Positions 42,992 through 52,001 of a stretch of 64,000 nt of DNA are shown piece by piece. Where the stretch lies: the NCBI RefSeq assembly GCF_000783395.1, contig NZ_JSFK01000015.1, forward strand, positions 182,670 to 246,669. The letters run 5' to 3'. Origin of the DNA: Pseudomonas chlororaphis (lineage in GTDB: Bacteria; Pseudomonadota; Gammaproteobacteria; Pseudomonadales; Pseudomonadaceae). Made by a program: the position numbers and the translations under genes. Positions within the stretch are counted from its first letter, which is position 1. Each line of letters starts with the position of its first letter. Under the pieces are notes generated by a model that saw nothing but the letters and a program-made list of their open reading frames with translations, did no database searches and was not told where the DNA came from.

Positions 42992-44388
42992 ATCAACCAC
43001 GTCACTGCCCGGCGGTCCTTATCGCCGCGCCGGCCTCCGGTCAGGGCAAGACCACCGTCACCGCCGCACTGGCCCGTTTGCATCGCAATCAGGGGCGCAA
43101 AGTGCGCGTGTTCAAATGCGGCCCGGATTTTCTTGACCCGATGATTCTCGAGCGCGCCAGCGGTGCGCCGGTGTATCAATTGGATATGTGGATGGTCGGC
43201 GAACAGGAAAGTCGTCGTCTGTTGTGGGAAGCCGCCGCCGAGGCGGATTTGATTCTGATCGAAGGCGTAATGGGCCTGTTCGATGGCACGCCCTCCAGCG
43301 CCGATCTGGCGCGGCATTTTGGTGTGCCGGTGCTCGGCGTGATCGACGGCACAGCCATGGCGCAGACCTTCGGCGCGTTGGCGCTGGGCCTGGCCAAGTA
43401 TCAGCCGGACCTGCCGTTTGCCGGCGTGTTGGCCAATCGTGTCGGCACCTTGCGCCATGCGCAATTGCTCGAAGGCAGCCTCACCGAAGGCCTGCGTTGG
43501 TATGGCGCATTGTCCCGTGAGACGGGCATTGAGTTGCCAAGTCGTCATCTCGGCCTTGTCCAGGCCAGCGAACTGAATGATCTGGATGTGCGTCTCGACG
43601 CCGCCGCCGATGCATTGGCCAGCAGTTGCGAGGTAGCGCTGCCACCGGCCGTGGAATTCGCCGCGCCTGATGTGATCGCCGTCGAACCGTTGCTGAAAAA
43701 CGTGCGAATTGCCGTCGCCCGCGATGAAGCGTTTGCCTTCACCTACGGCGCGAGTCTCGATCTGCTGCGGGCGATGGGCGCCGAGTTGAGCTTCTTCTCG
43801 CCGATCCGTGACACGCAATTGCCTGACGCTGACAGTCTGTATCTGCCCGGTGGTTATCCGGAATTGCACCACGTTGCGTTGTCGCAGAACACCGCGATGC
43901 TGGAGGCGATTCGTGCACATCATGCGGCGGGCAAACCTCTGCTCGCTGAATGTGGCGGCATGTTGTATCTGCTCGATTCGCTGACTGACGTTGAAGGCAC
44001 TCGCGCCGAACTGGTCGGCCTGCTCAAGGGCGATGCGGTGATGCAGAAGCGTCTGGCTGCACTGGCATTGCAGGCAGTGGATCTGCCGGAAGGTTCGCTG
44101 CGTGGCCACACTTATCACCACTCCCTGACGACGACTGAGTTGACGCCGATTGCCCGTGGCTTGAGTCCGAATGGTGGGCGTGGGGCGGAGGCGGTTTATC
44201 GGGAAGGGCGGATGACGGCTTCTTATGTGCACTTCTATTTCCCGTCGAATCCTGCGGCTGTCGCAGCATTGTTTGCACCTGGCCTCCAGGCCGCCATCGC
44301 TGGCAAGCCAGCTCCCACAGTGGACGGTGAGCTTCCTGAAGAAATGCAATCCCCTGTGGGAGCTGGCTTGCCAGCGATGGGGCCATGA
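42988..44388 (+). CDS. cobB: Cobyrinate a,c-diamide synthase, with REP-encoded C-terminus
   Basis: 466 residues from TTG 42988, overlapping the cobO stop codon (TTGA). It amidates the a and c side chains of cobyrinate (or hydrogenobyrinate) with glutamine and ATP. The N-terminal P-loop is APASGQGKTTVTAAL; the C-terminal class I glutamine amidotransferase domain has nucleophile Cys322 in LAECGGMLYLL and His in GHTYHHS. The last about 32 residues (from 435, AIAGKPAPTVD...VGAGLPAMGP) are translated from a REP pair, so this tail is repeat-derived and not part of the enzyme family. The stop overlaps bluB (ATGA). Confidence 0.96.
   Translation: MNQPRHCPAVLIAAPASGQGKTTVTAALARLHRNQGRKVRVFKCGPDFLDPMILERASGAPVYQLDMWMVGEQESRRLLWEAAAEADLILIEGVMGLFDGTPSSADLARHFGVPVLGVIDGTAMAQTFGALALGLAKYQPDLPFAGVLANRVGTLRHAQLLEGSLTEGLRWYGALSRETGIELPSRHLGLVQASELNDLDVRLDAAADALASSCEVALPPAVEFAAPDVIAVEPLLKNVRIAVARDEAFAFTYGASLDLLRAMGAELSFFSPIRDTQLPDADSLYLPGGYPELHHVALSQNTAMLEAIRAHHAAGKPLLAECGGMLYLLDSLTDVEGTRAELVGLLKGDAVMQKRLAALALQAVDLPEGSLRGHTYHHSLTTTELTPIARGLSPNGGRGAEAVYREGRMTASYVHFYFPSNPAAVAALFAPGLQAAIAGKPAPTVDGELPEEMQSPVGAGLPAMGP
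44291..44382. repeat. REP inverted pair inside the 3' end of cobB
   Basis: CCATCGCTGGCAAGCCAGCTCCCACAGT (44293 onwards) and its reverse TGTGGGAGCTGGCTTGCCAGCGATGG (ending near 44380) flank about 40 bp. Both lie in the cobB reading frame and end just before the bluB start codon. Confidence 0.92.
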
Positions 44389-45035
44389 CCGACAACTCAT
44401 TTACCGAAGCCGAACGCCAAGCGGTTTATAGAGCCATCGCCGAACGCCGCGACATGCGCCACTTCACTGGCGGCACCGTCGAACCAGAACTGCTGCGCCG
44501 CCTGCTTGAAGCCGCCCACCAGGCCCCAAGCGTCGGCCTGATGCAGCCCTGGCGCTTCATTCGCATCAGCGACCGTACCCTGCGCGGCGAGATCCAGAAT
44601 CTCGTGGAAGAGGAACGCATCCGCACCGCAGAAGCCCTCGGCGAGCGCAGTGACGAGTTCATGAGGCTCAAGGTCGAAGGCATCCATGACTGCGCCGAGG
44701 TGCTGGTCGCCGCGTTAATGGACGATCGCGAAAAACACATCTTCGGTCGCCGCACGCTGCCGGAAATGGACATGGCCTCGTTGTCCTGCGCGATCCAGAA
44801 CCTGTGGCTGGCCGCGCGCGCCGAAGGCCTGGGCATGGGCTGGGTTTCGCTGTTCGAGCCACAGGCACTGGCGGATTTGCTGAAATTGCCCGAAGGCGCC
44901 AAACCTCTGGCGGTTTTGTGTCTGGGCCCGGTCAAGGAATTCTATCCGGCGCCGATGCTGGTACTCGAAGGGTGGACGCAGGCGCGGCCGCTCAATGAGT
45001 TGCTGTATGAAAATTATTGGGGAGTGAGTCAATGA
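44385..45035 (+). CDS. bluB: 5,6-dimethylbenzimidazole synthase
   Basis: 216 residues, nitroreductase-like fold. It breaks down reduced FMN with oxygen to make DMB, the lower ligand of B12. FMN-site blocks are AIAERRDMRHFTGGTV and AAHQAPSVGLMQPWRFIRI, and the BluB lid-like region GLGMGWVSLFEPQALADLL is present. It overlaps cobB by four bases; cobD begins four bases before its stop. Its own ribosome site would lie in the REP arm, so translation is probably coupled to cobB. Confidence 0.95.
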   Translation: MTDNSFTEAERQAVYRAIAERRDMRHFTGGTVEPELLRRLLEAAHQAPSVGLMQPWRFIRISDRTLRGEIQNLVEEERIRTAEALGERSDEFMRLKVEGIHDCAEVLVAALMDDREKHIFGRRTLPEMDMASLSCAIQNLWLAARAEGLGMGWVSLFEPQALADLLKLPEGAKPLAVLCLGPVKEFYPAPMLVLEGWTQARPLNELLYENYWGVSQ

Positions 45036-45940
45036 GTGTGGCGTTGTTGAGTGTCGCCGCAGTGGCGCTGGATGCGCTGTTGGGTGAACCGAAACGCTGG
45101 CATCCGCTGGTGGCGTTCGGCAATTTCGCCGGGCGCATCGAGCAACGATTCAACGCCGGTGGTCGTGGCTGGCGCAGTCATGGCGTCACCGCGTGGGTAA
45201 TTGCGGTGCTGCCGCTGACCTTGCTCGCCACCGCGTTTTCCTGGGCGCCGTATGCAGGTTGGGTTGTCGAGATTCTCGCGTTGTATTGCGCCCTCGGCAT
45301 GCGCAGCCTCGGTGAGCATGTAGCGCCCGTCGCTGCTGCCCTACGCGCGGATGATCTGGACGAGGCGCGCAAACGCGTGGGCTATCTGGTCAGTCGCCAG
45401 ACCGATGAACTCGACAGCACTGCTGTCGCCCGTGCCGCCACCGAGTCAGTGCTGGAAAACGGCAGCGATGCGGTGTTCGCCGCGTTGTTCTGGTTTGTCG
45501 TCGCCGGTGCGCCGGGCGTGGTGCTTTATCGCTTGAGCAACACGCTCGATGCGATGTGGGGTTATCGCAACGAACGCTTTGAGCGTTTCGGTTGGGCGGC
45601 GGCGAAAATCGACGACGTGCTGAACTACATTCCTGCACGTCTGGTGGCGTTGACCTATGCGCTGCTGGGTAAAACCCGACTCGCGCTGAGGTGCTGGCGT
45701 ACACAAGCGCCGAAGTGGGACAGCCCCAATGCCGGTCCGGTGATGGCGGCCGGCGCCGGTGCGCTGGGCGTGGAATTGGGTGGGCCGGCGATTTACCACG
45801 GTGAACTTCACGACCGTCCGCAACTCGGCGAAGGGCAACCGGCCGATGCCGATTCCATCGACCGTGGCTGGCAATTGGTCCAGCGCGGCGTATGGTTATG
45901 GCTGCTGATTCTCTGCGTGGGGGCTGAATTCTATGCTTGA
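45032..45940 (+). CDS. cobD: Adenosylcobinamide-phosphate synthase (CobD/CbiB)
   Basis: 302 residues from ATG 45032, overlapping the bluB stop (ATGA). It is an integral membrane protein with hydrophobic helices at about 50-70 and others, and the family blocks ALLGEPKRWHPLVAFGN, SRQTDELD and SVLENGSDAVFAALFWFVVAGAPGVVLYR. It couples aminopropanol or its phosphate to adenosylcobyric acid. It pairs with the next gene, which makes the aminopropanol phosphate. Confidence 0.95.
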   Translation: MSVALLSVAAVALDALLGEPKRWHPLVAFGNFAGRIEQRFNAGGRGWRSHGVTAWVIAVLPLTLLATAFSWAPYAGWVVEILALYCALGMRSLGEHVAPVAAALRADDLDEARKRVGYLVSRQTDELDSTAVARAATESVLENGSDAVFAALFWFVVAGAPGVVLYRLSNTLDAMWGYRNERFERFGWAAAKIDDVLNYIPARLVALTYALLGKTRLALRCWRTQAPKWDSPNAGPVMAAGAGALGVELGGPAIYHGELHDRPQLGEGQPADADSIDRGWQLVQRGVWLWLLILCVGAEFYA

Positions 45941-46925
45941 GCACGGTGGCCGGCTGCGCAAGGCTGCACACGATTACGGCATCGCCGAAGCGGATTGGCT
46001 CGACCTGTCCAGCGGCCTCGCGCCATGGCCATTTCCGATTCCGGACATCCCGCTGCGCGCCTGGGCGCGTTTGCCGGAAACCGACGACGGTCTGGAACAA
46101 GCTGCGTGCGATTACTACGGTGCCGCGCAGGTGCTGCCAGTGGCTGGTTCGCAGATGGCTATCCAGTTGCTGCCGCGTTTGCGCCGCGCCGGCAAAGTCG
46201 GCGTGTTGTCACCGTGTTATGCCGAACATGCCGAAGCCTGGCGCCGCAGCGGTTACATCGTGCGCGAAGTGCTGGAGCAGGAAGTCGAATTCTTTCTCGA
46301 CAGCCTCGACGTGCTGGTGGTGGTCAACCCGAACAATCCGACTGGCCTGAGCCTGACCCCGGCACGATTGCTCGACTGGCACGCGCGGCTTGCCCGGCGT
46401 GGCGGCTGGCTGGTGGTCGATGAAGCTTTCATCGACAACACGCCGCAATTGAGTCTGGCACCGCATGCCCATCAAGTCGGGCTGATCGTGTTGCGTTCGT
46501 TCGGCAAGTTTTTCGGCCTGGCCGGTGTGCGTCTGGGCTTTGTGCTGGCGGAACGCAAGTTGCTCCGACTGCTCGCGGAACAGGTCGGGCCGTGGGTCGT
46601 CAGCGGGCCGACGCGGGTGCTGGGGCAGGCTTGCCTGCAAGACACCGAAGGGCATACGCGACAACGGATTCGCAGTGATGAAGCGAGCGAACGGCTGGCG
46701 GCGTTGCTTGAGCGCTACGGCTTCAAACCGCAGGGTGGCTGCGCATTGTTTCAGTGGCTGATCACCGATCAAGCGCCAGCGTTATACGAATTCATGGCCC
46801 GGCGCGGCATTCTTCTGCGCATCTTTACCCACAACAGCAGTCTGCGTTTTGGCTTGCCCGCCGATGCGGCTGAAGAGGCGCGTCTCGAACACGCTTTAAT
46901 CGCCTTCACCAAGGACAACTCATGA
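45933..46925 (+). CDS. cobC: Threonine-phosphate decarboxylase (CobC, Salmonella CobD type)
   Basis: 330 residues of class I/II PLP aminotransferase fold. The PLP lysine is Lys192 in RSFGKFFGLAGVRLGF, preceded by VVDEAFIDN (Asp that contacts the pyridine nitrogen) and VVNPNNPTGL. It decarboxylates threonine phosphate to aminopropanol phosphate. It overlaps cobD by eight bases and cobQ by four. Confidence 0.94.
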   Translation: MLEHGGRLRKAAHDYGIAEADWLDLSSGLAPWPFPIPDIPLRAWARLPETDDGLEQAACDYYGAAQVLPVAGSQMAIQLLPRLRRAGKVGVLSPCYAEHAEAWRRSGYIVREVLEQEVEFFLDSLDVLVVVNPNNPTGLSLTPARLLDWHARLARRGGWLVVDEAFIDNTPQLSLAPHAHQVGLIVLRSFGKFFGLAGVRLGFVLAERKLLRLLAEQVGPWVVSGPTRVLGQACLQDTEGHTRQRIRSDEASERLAALLERYGFKPQGGCALFQWLITDQAPALYEFMARRGILLRIFTHNSSLRFGLPADAAEEARLEHALIAFTKDNS

Positions 46926-48373
46926 CCACGCTGATGGTGCAGGGCACCACTTCCGATGCCGGTAAAAGTACGCTGGTGACGGCGCTGTGCCGTTGGGCGA
47001 CCCGGCAGGGCGTGGCGGTCGTACCGTTCAAGCCGCAGAACATGGCGCTCAACAGCGCAGTGACTGCCGATGGCGGTGAGATCGGCCGCGCGCAAGCCGT
47101 GCAGGCGCAAGCGGCATTTCTTGATCCGCACACCGACATGAACCCGGTACTGCTCAAGCCCAACAGCGACACCGGCGCGCAAGTGATCATTCATGGTCGC
47201 GCGGTGACGTCGATGAATGCCGTGGCGTATCACGACTACAAAGCCATCGCGATGCAGGCCGTGCTGGCCTCGCATGACCGTCTCAGTGCGGCGTATCCGC
47301 TGGTCATGGTCGAGGGCGCAGGCTCGCCCGCCGAGATCAATCTGCGCGCTGGTGACATCGCCAACATGGGCTTCGCCGAAGCGGTGGATTGCCCGGTTTT
47401 GCTGATCGCGGACATCAATCGCGGCGGGGTTTTCGCGCATCTGGTCGGCACGCTGGAGCTGCTGTCGCCGAGCGAACAGGCGCGAGTCAAAGGTTTCATC
47501 ATCAACCGTTTTCGCGGCGACATCGCCTTGTTGCAACCGGGCCTCGACTGGCTCGAACAGCGCACCGGCAAACCGGTGGTGGGCGTGTTGCCCTACGTGA
47601 TGGATCTGCATCTGGAGGCCGAGGACGGCATCGATCAGCGCCAGACCGACAAGGCCGAACAAGTCTTGAAAGTGGTAGTGCCGGTGCTGCCGCGCATCAG
47701 CAATCACACCGATTTCGATCCACTGCGCCTGCATCCTCAGGTCGATCTGCAATTTGTCGGGCCAGGGCAGGCGATTCCTGCTGCCGACCTGATCATCCTG
47801 CCGGGGTCGAAGAGTGTGCGTAGCGATCTGGCGTATTTGCGTGCCAATGGTTGGGACACAGCAATCAATCGGCATTTGCGCTACGGCGGCAAGGTGCTGG
47901 GGATCTGCGGCGGTCTGCAGATGCTCGGCGAGCAGGTGCATGACCCGCTCGGTCTTGAAGGTGCGGCGGGCACGAGTGCCGGTTTGGGCTTGCTGGCGTT
48001 CGAAACCACGCTTGAGGCCGAGAAGCAGTTGCGCAATGTGCGCGGGCGGCTGGCGCTGGAAGATGCTGAGGTCAGCGGCTATGAAATTCATGCCGGCGTC
48101 ACGACCGGCGCGGCGCTGGAGAATGCGGCGGTGCATCTGGACGACGGTCGTTGTGATGGCGCTCAGAGTGCCGATGGACAAGTGTTCGGCACGTATCTGC
48201 ATGGCTTGTTCGAATCGCCGGCGGCGAGTGCGGCGTTGTTGCGCTGGGCCGGGTTAAGCGATGTGCAGGAGGTGGATTACCACGGCTTGCGCGAGCGCGA
48301 TATCGAGCGCTTGGCGGATCTGGTGGAGCAGCATCTGGATACTGATCTGTTGCGTCGGCTCTGTGGGATTTGA
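46922..48373 (+). CDS. cobQ: Cobyric acid synthase
   Basis: 483 residues. It adds four amides (b, d, e, g) using glutamine and ATP. N-terminal P-loop GTTSDAGKSTLVTAL, signature PFKPQNMALNSAVTADGGEIGRAQ, and the class I glutamine amidotransferase domain with nucleophile Cys329 in GICGGLQMLGEQV and His in GTYLHGLFE. A REP pair follows its stop codon. Confidence 0.97.
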   Translation: MTTLMVQGTTSDAGKSTLVTALCRWATRQGVAVVPFKPQNMALNSAVTADGGEIGRAQAVQAQAAFLDPHTDMNPVLLKPNSDTGAQVIIHGRAVTSMNAVAYHDYKAIAMQAVLASHDRLSAAYPLVMVEGAGSPAEINLRAGDIANMGFAEAVDCPVLLIADINRGGVFAHLVGTLELLSPSEQARVKGFIINRFRGDIALLQPGLDWLEQRTGKPVVGVLPYVMDLHLEAEDGIDQRQTDKAEQVLKVVVPVLPRISNHTDFDPLRLHPQVDLQFVGPGQAIPAADLIILPGSKSVRSDLAYLRANGWDTAINRHLRYGGKVLGICGGLQMLGEQVHDPLGLEGAAGTSAGLGLLAFETTLEAEKQLRNVRGRLALEDAEVSGYEIHAGVTTGAALENAAVHLDDGRCDGAQSADGQVFGTYLHGLFESPAASAALLRWAGLSDVQEVDYHGLRERDIERLADLVEQHLDTDLLRRLCGI

Positions 48374-48386
48374 ATTGCCTGTGCGC

Positions 48387-48487
48387 GCCTCTTCGCGAGC
48401 AGGCTCGCTCCCACGATGGACCCGTTGGTCTTAGATTCTGTTTACACCCCATAACCCTGTGGGAGCGAGCTTGCTCGCGAAGGGGCC
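48387..48487. repeat. REP inverted pair within the cobalamin operon
   Basis: GCCTCTTCGCGAGCAGGCTCGCTCCCAC (48387-48414) and TGTGGGAGCGAGCTTGCTCGCGAAGGGGCC (48458-48487) lie between cobQ and cobU. They form the only substantial gap (148 bp) in an otherwise tightly packed operon. Confidence 0.92.
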
Positions 48488-48521
48488 AACTGTTTCAACA
48501 CATAATTCTGTGGATAAACCC

Positions 48522-49043
48522 ATGCTCCAACTGATCCTCGGCGGCGCCCGCTCCGGCAAAAGCCGCCTGGCGGAAAAACTCGCCACCGACAGCCATCTAT
48601 CGGTCACCTACATCGCCACCAGCCAACCTCTTGATGGCGAGATGAGCGACCGCGTCGCCCATCACCGCGCGCGCCGTCCCGCCGAGTGGTCTCTCATCGA
48701 AGAGCCTCTAGAGCTGGCCCGCGTCCTGCGCGAATCCGCCAGCGCCGAGCGATGCCTGCTGGTTGATTGCCTGACCTTGTGGCTGACCAATCTGCTGATG
48801 CTCGATGACGCCGAACGCCTCACCGCCGAGCGCGAAGCCTTGCTCGAATGCCTGGCCTCGCTGCCGGGAGAAATCATTTTTGTCAGCAACGAGACCGGAA
48901 TGGGTGTCGTGCCGCTGGGCGAATTGACTCGCCGCTACGTCGATGAAGCCGGTTGGCTGCATCAAGCTCTGGCCGAGCGCTGTCAGCGTGTTGTCCTGAC
49001 CGTCGCCGGCCTGCCCCTGACTCTGAAAGGACCTGCGTTATGA
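48522..49043 (+). CDS. cobU: Adenosylcobinamide kinase / guanylyltransferase (CobU/CobP)
   Basis: 173 residues from ATG 48522; upstream codons are REP-derived and rejected. P-loop GGARSGKS (7-14), the guanylylated His in HHRARRPAEW, and FVSNETGMGVVPLGE are family signatures. It phosphorylates and then guanylylates adenosylcobinamide to give AdoCbi-GDP. It overlaps cobT (ATGA). Confidence 0.95.
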   Translation: MLQLILGGARSGKSRLAEKLATDSHLSVTYIATSQPLDGEMSDRVAHHRARRPAEWSLIEEPLELARVLRESASAERCLLVDCLTLWLTNLLMLDDAERLTAEREALLECLASLPGEIIFVSNETGMGVVPLGELTRRYVDEAGWLHQALAERCQRVVLTVAGLPLTLKGPAL

Positions 49044-50095
49044 CTCAATCCTGGTGGCTGAACCCGTGCAAACCAGTCGACCTCAACGTCGTTGAACAAG
49101 CGACGGCACGGCAACAGCAACTGACCAAACCGGCCGGTTCCCTCGGTCGTCTCGAGTCGGTGGCGGTGCAACTGGCCGGTCTGCAAGGCAAGGTCAAACC
49201 GACTCTGGCGCAGGTCTGGATCGCGATTTTTGCTGGTGATCACGGCGTGGTCGCTGAAGGTGTTTCGGCATTCCCGCAGGAAGTCACCGGGCAAATGCTG
49301 CTCAACTTCGTCAGCGGCGGTGCGGCAATCAGCGTGCTGGCACGTCAGCTTGGCGCGCAGCTGGAAGTGGTCGATCTGGGTACGGTGAATCCATCGCTGA
49401 ACCTGTCGGGTGTGCGCCACTTGAACATCGGCGCGGGCACGGCGAATTTCGTGCTGGGCGCGGCGATGACTCAGGCCCAGGGCGAACTGGCCTTACAGGC
49501 CGGTCGCGACAGTCTGTTGCGGGCGAAAGCGGCGGGTGCGCAGTTGTTCATCGGTGGCGAAATGGGCATTGGCAACACCACGGCGGCGAGTGCCTTGGCC
49601 TGCGCCTTGCTCGACTGCCCGGTGGTGCATTTGACCGGCCCCGGCACCGGGCTGAATGCCGAAGGTGTCAGTCACAAGGCGCAAGTGATCGAGCGAGCGC
49701 TGGCGTTGCATGCCGCGCAGCATGGCGATGCGTTGCAGACCCTGTGCAATCTCGGCGGTTTTGAAATCGCCGCGCTAGTCGGTGCCTATCTGGCAGCGGC
49801 TCAAGAAGGTGTTGCGGTGCTGGTCGACGGCTTTATCTGCACGGTCGCGGCGCTGGTTGCGGTGCGTTTGAATCCGGCCTGCCGCGAGTGGTTGCTGTTC
49901 GGCCATCGCGGTGCCGAGCCGGGCCATCGTCATGTGCTGGAAACCCTGAATGCCGAGCCGTTGCTGGAGCTTGGTCTGCGTCTGGGCGAGGGCAGTGGCG
50001 CTGCGCTGGCGGTGCCATTGTTGCGTCTGGCCTGTGATCTGCACGGGCAAATGGCGACATTCGCCGAAGCAGCAGTGGCGGATCGTCCGGCATGA
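49040..50095 (+). CDS. cobT: Nicotinate-nucleotide:dimethylbenzimidazole phosphoribosyltransferase
   Basis: 351 residues. It makes alpha-ribazole phosphate from DMB and nicotinate mononucleotide. Family blocks: LTKPAGSLGRLESVA, FAGDHGVVAEGVSAFPQEVT (catalytic region), GEMGIGNTTAASAL and GHRGAEPGHRHVLE near the C-terminus. It is called CobU in the P. denitrificans naming scheme. It overlaps cobU upstream and the phosphatase gene downstream by four bases each. Confidence 0.97.
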   Translation: MTQSWWLNPCKPVDLNVVEQATARQQQLTKPAGSLGRLESVAVQLAGLQGKVKPTLAQVWIAIFAGDHGVVAEGVSAFPQEVTGQMLLNFVSGGAAISVLARQLGAQLEVVDLGTVNPSLNLSGVRHLNIGAGTANFVLGAAMTQAQGELALQAGRDSLLRAKAAGAQLFIGGEMGIGNTTAASALACALLDCPVVHLTGPGTGLNAEGVSHKAQVIERALALHAAQHGDALQTLCNLGGFEIAALVGAYLAAAQEGVAVLVDGFICTVAALVAVRLNPACREWLLFGHRGAEPGHRHVLETLNAEPLLELGLRLGEGSGAALAVPLLRLACDLHGQMATFAEAAVADRPA

Positions 50096-50667
50096 CATTG
50101 CATCTGGATCTGCTGCGCCATGGTGAAACTGAGCTCGGCGGTGGTTTGCGCGGCAGCCTCGACGATGCGCTGACCGAAAAGGGCTGGACGCAAATGCGTG
50201 CCGCCGTGGTCGAGGGCGGGCCGTGGGATCGGATCGTCAGTTCGCCGTTGCAGCGTTGTGCGCGGTTTGCCGCAGAGCTGGGCGAGCAACTCAACCTGTC
50301 TGTGCATCTGGACAAGGATCTGCAAGAGCTGCATTTCGGCGCGTGGGAAGGGCAGAGCGCGGCAGTGTTGATGGAGACCGATGCTGAAGCGCTGGGGTTG
50401 TTCTGGGCCGATCCGTATTCCTTCACTCCACCGCAGGGTGAGCCTGTCAGCGAGTTCGCGGCGCGGGTGCTGGCGGCTGTTGCGCGCCTGCACAGCGCCT
50501 ACGCGGGTGAGCGGGTTCTGCTGATCAGTCACGGCGGGGTAATGCGCCTGTTGCTGGCGCAAGCGCGGGGGTTGCCGCGCGAACAACTGCTCAATGTCGA
50601 AGTCGCTCACGGCGCGTTGTTTGCGCTGACGGTTGAGCCCGATGGTTCGCTCAAGGAAGGTCACTGA
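50092..50667 (+). CDS. Alpha-ribazole phosphatase (histidine phosphatase family)
   Basis: 191 residues. The phosphoryl-accepting His10 is in LLRHGETELGG, and the second active-site His in LISHGGVMRL. Location between cobT and cobS indicates it removes the phosphate from alpha-ribazole phosphate or adenosylcobalamin phosphate (CobC in Salmonella naming, not to be confused with the decarboxylase above). Confidence 0.92.
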   Translation: MTLHLDLLRHGETELGGGLRGSLDDALTEKGWTQMRAAVVEGGPWDRIVSSPLQRCARFAAELGEQLNLSVHLDKDLQELHFGAWEGQSAAVLMETDAEALGLFWADPYSFTPPQGEPVSEFAARVLAAVARLHSAYAGERVLLISHGGVMRLLLAQARGLPREQLLNVEVAHGALFALTVEPDGSLKEGH

Positions 50668-50668
50668 C

Positions 50669-51400
50669 ATGTTGCCGCTGTGGATCGCCCTGCAATTTCT
50701 CAGCAGCCTGCCAATTCGTTTGCCGGCGATGCCCGAGCCGGAGCAACTTGGGCGGTCGTTGCTGTTTTATCCGCTGGTGGGATTGCTGTTCGGCGTGATC
50801 CTGTGGGCGCTGAATCTCGCCTTGAGCGGCGCGCCGTTGTTGCTGCATGCGGCATTGCTGTTGACGGTTTGGGTGTTGCTCAGCGGCGCACTTCATCTGG
50901 ATGGCCTGGCCGACAGCGCCGATGCCTGGCTCGGCGGTTTTGGTGATCGCGAGCGTACGCTGACGATCATGAAGGACCCTCGCAGCGGGCCGATTGCGGT
51001 GGTGACGCTGGTGTTGGTGTTGTTGCTCAAGTTCGCGGCGCTGCTAGCGTTGATCGAGCAGGGGCATGAGCTGGCGTTGATCATCGTGCCATTGCTCGGG
51101 CGGGCAGCGTTGCTCGGGTTGTTTCTGACCACGCCGTATGTGCGTGCGGGTGGGTTGGGGCAGGCGTTGGCGGATCATTTGCCGCGCAAAGCTGGTTGGT
51201 GGGTGTTGGGCTTCAGTGCGTTGGCCTGCGTGCTGATTGCCGGGTTCAGTGGCGTCGCTGCGCTGGTGATTTCGGTCGGTGTGTTTGTCTGGCTGCGGCA
51301 GGTGATGATGCGGCGGTTGGGCGGGACGACGGGCGATACGGCGGGGGCGTTGCTGGAATTGTTGGAGATGGTGGTGCTGGTGGGAGTGGTTTTGGTCTGA
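50669..51400 (+). CDS. cobS: Adenosylcobinamide-GDP ribazoletransferase (cobalamin synthase)
   Basis: 243 residues from ATG 50669, one base after the phosphatase stop. An integral membrane enzyme with about six helices; the metal-binding block is GALHLDGLADSADAWLGG, followed by ERTLTIMKDPRSGPIAV. It joins AdoCbi-GDP with alpha-ribazole (phosphate), the last assembly step. It is the last gene of the operon; a REP pair follows. Confidence 0.95.
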   Translation: MLPLWIALQFLSSLPIRLPAMPEPEQLGRSLLFYPLVGLLFGVILWALNLALSGAPLLLHAALLLTVWVLLSGALHLDGLADSADAWLGGFGDRERTLTIMKDPRSGPIAVVTLVLVLLLKFAALLALIEQGHELALIIVPLLGRAALLGLFLTTPYVRAGGLGQALADHLPRKAGWWVLGFSALACVLIAGFSGVAALVISVGVFVWLRQVMMRRLGGTTGDTAGALLELLEMVVLVGVVLV

Positions 51401-51422
51401 CCGTTTTGGATTGTCTGTGCTG

Positions 51423-51498
51423 GCCTCTTCGCGAGCAGGCTCGCTCCCACAGGGGATCGCATTGCAAATGTGGGAGCGAGCCTGCTCGCGAAAGCGGT
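51423..51498. repeat. REP inverted pair after cobS
   Basis: GCCTCTTCGCGAGCAGGCTCGCTCCCAC and its reverse TGTGGGAGCGAGCCTGCTCGCGAAAGCGG enclose only about 18 bp, giving a very long hairpin that probably protects or ends the cob transcript. Confidence 0.92.
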
Positions 51499-51555
51499 TT
51501 GTCAGGCAGCACAATGTTATGGGTAAACTCATCTGTAACTTGATTTAACACAGTC

Positions 51556-51571
51556 GCGGGTATATACACGC
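51556..51571. promoter_or_regulatory. MarR operator, site 1
   Basis: GCGGGTATATACACGC, an imperfect palindrome, lies four bases before the marR-type start codon and covers a TATATA -10-like element. It nearly equals the perfect palindrome at 52002-52017. Confidence 0.7.
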
Positions 51572-51574
51572 ATC

Positions 51575-51979
51575 ATGCTTCCTTCTCAGTGTTTGTGCAC
51601 CAACCTGCGTCGCGCCGCTCGTGGCGTCAGCAGGCATTACGACGGCGCTCTCGACGGCTTCGGGATCAACGTTGCCCAGTATTCTTTGCTGTGCAATCTG
51701 CAGCGTCTGGATCAACCGAGCATCTCGGAACTGGCCGAAGCTATGGGCCTGGATCGCAGCACTCTCGGGCGCAATCTGCGCGTGCTGGAAGGCGAGGGGC
51801 TGGTCGCGCTGGCGGAAGGCGAGGACATGCGCAATCGCATCGTCAAGCTCACTGAAACCGGCGTGCAACGCCTGGCAGCAGCACTGCCAGCCTGGGAGGC
51901 GGCGCAGCAGCGGTTGATCGACCGACTGGGTGCCGAGAAGCGCGAAACCTTGCTCAGATTGCTGGATGAACTGGCCTAA
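51575..51979 (+). CDS. MarR family transcriptional regulator
   Basis: 134 residues. The winged helix-turn-helix contains LCNLQRLDQPSISELAEAMGLDRSTLGRNLRVLEGEGLVAL (given by its ends; about residues 40-80) and the wing GEDMRNRIVKLTETG. A Cys pair near the N-terminus (QCLCTNLRRAARGV) resembles the redox or ligand region of the MexR/OhrR branch and could sense oxidants. It is followed after 53 bp by an MFS transporter; near-identical palindromes precede both genes, so it probably represses itself and the transporter. Confidence 0.92.
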   Translation: MLPSQCLCTNLRRAARGVSRHYDGALDGFGINVAQYSLLCNLQRLDQPSISELAEAMGLDRSTLGRNLRVLEGEGLVALAEGEDMRNRIVKLTETGVQRLAAALPAWEAAQQRLIDRLGAEKRETLLRLLDELA

Positions 51980-52001
51980 AGCCGGTTTTTTCCAAACTCA
52001 A

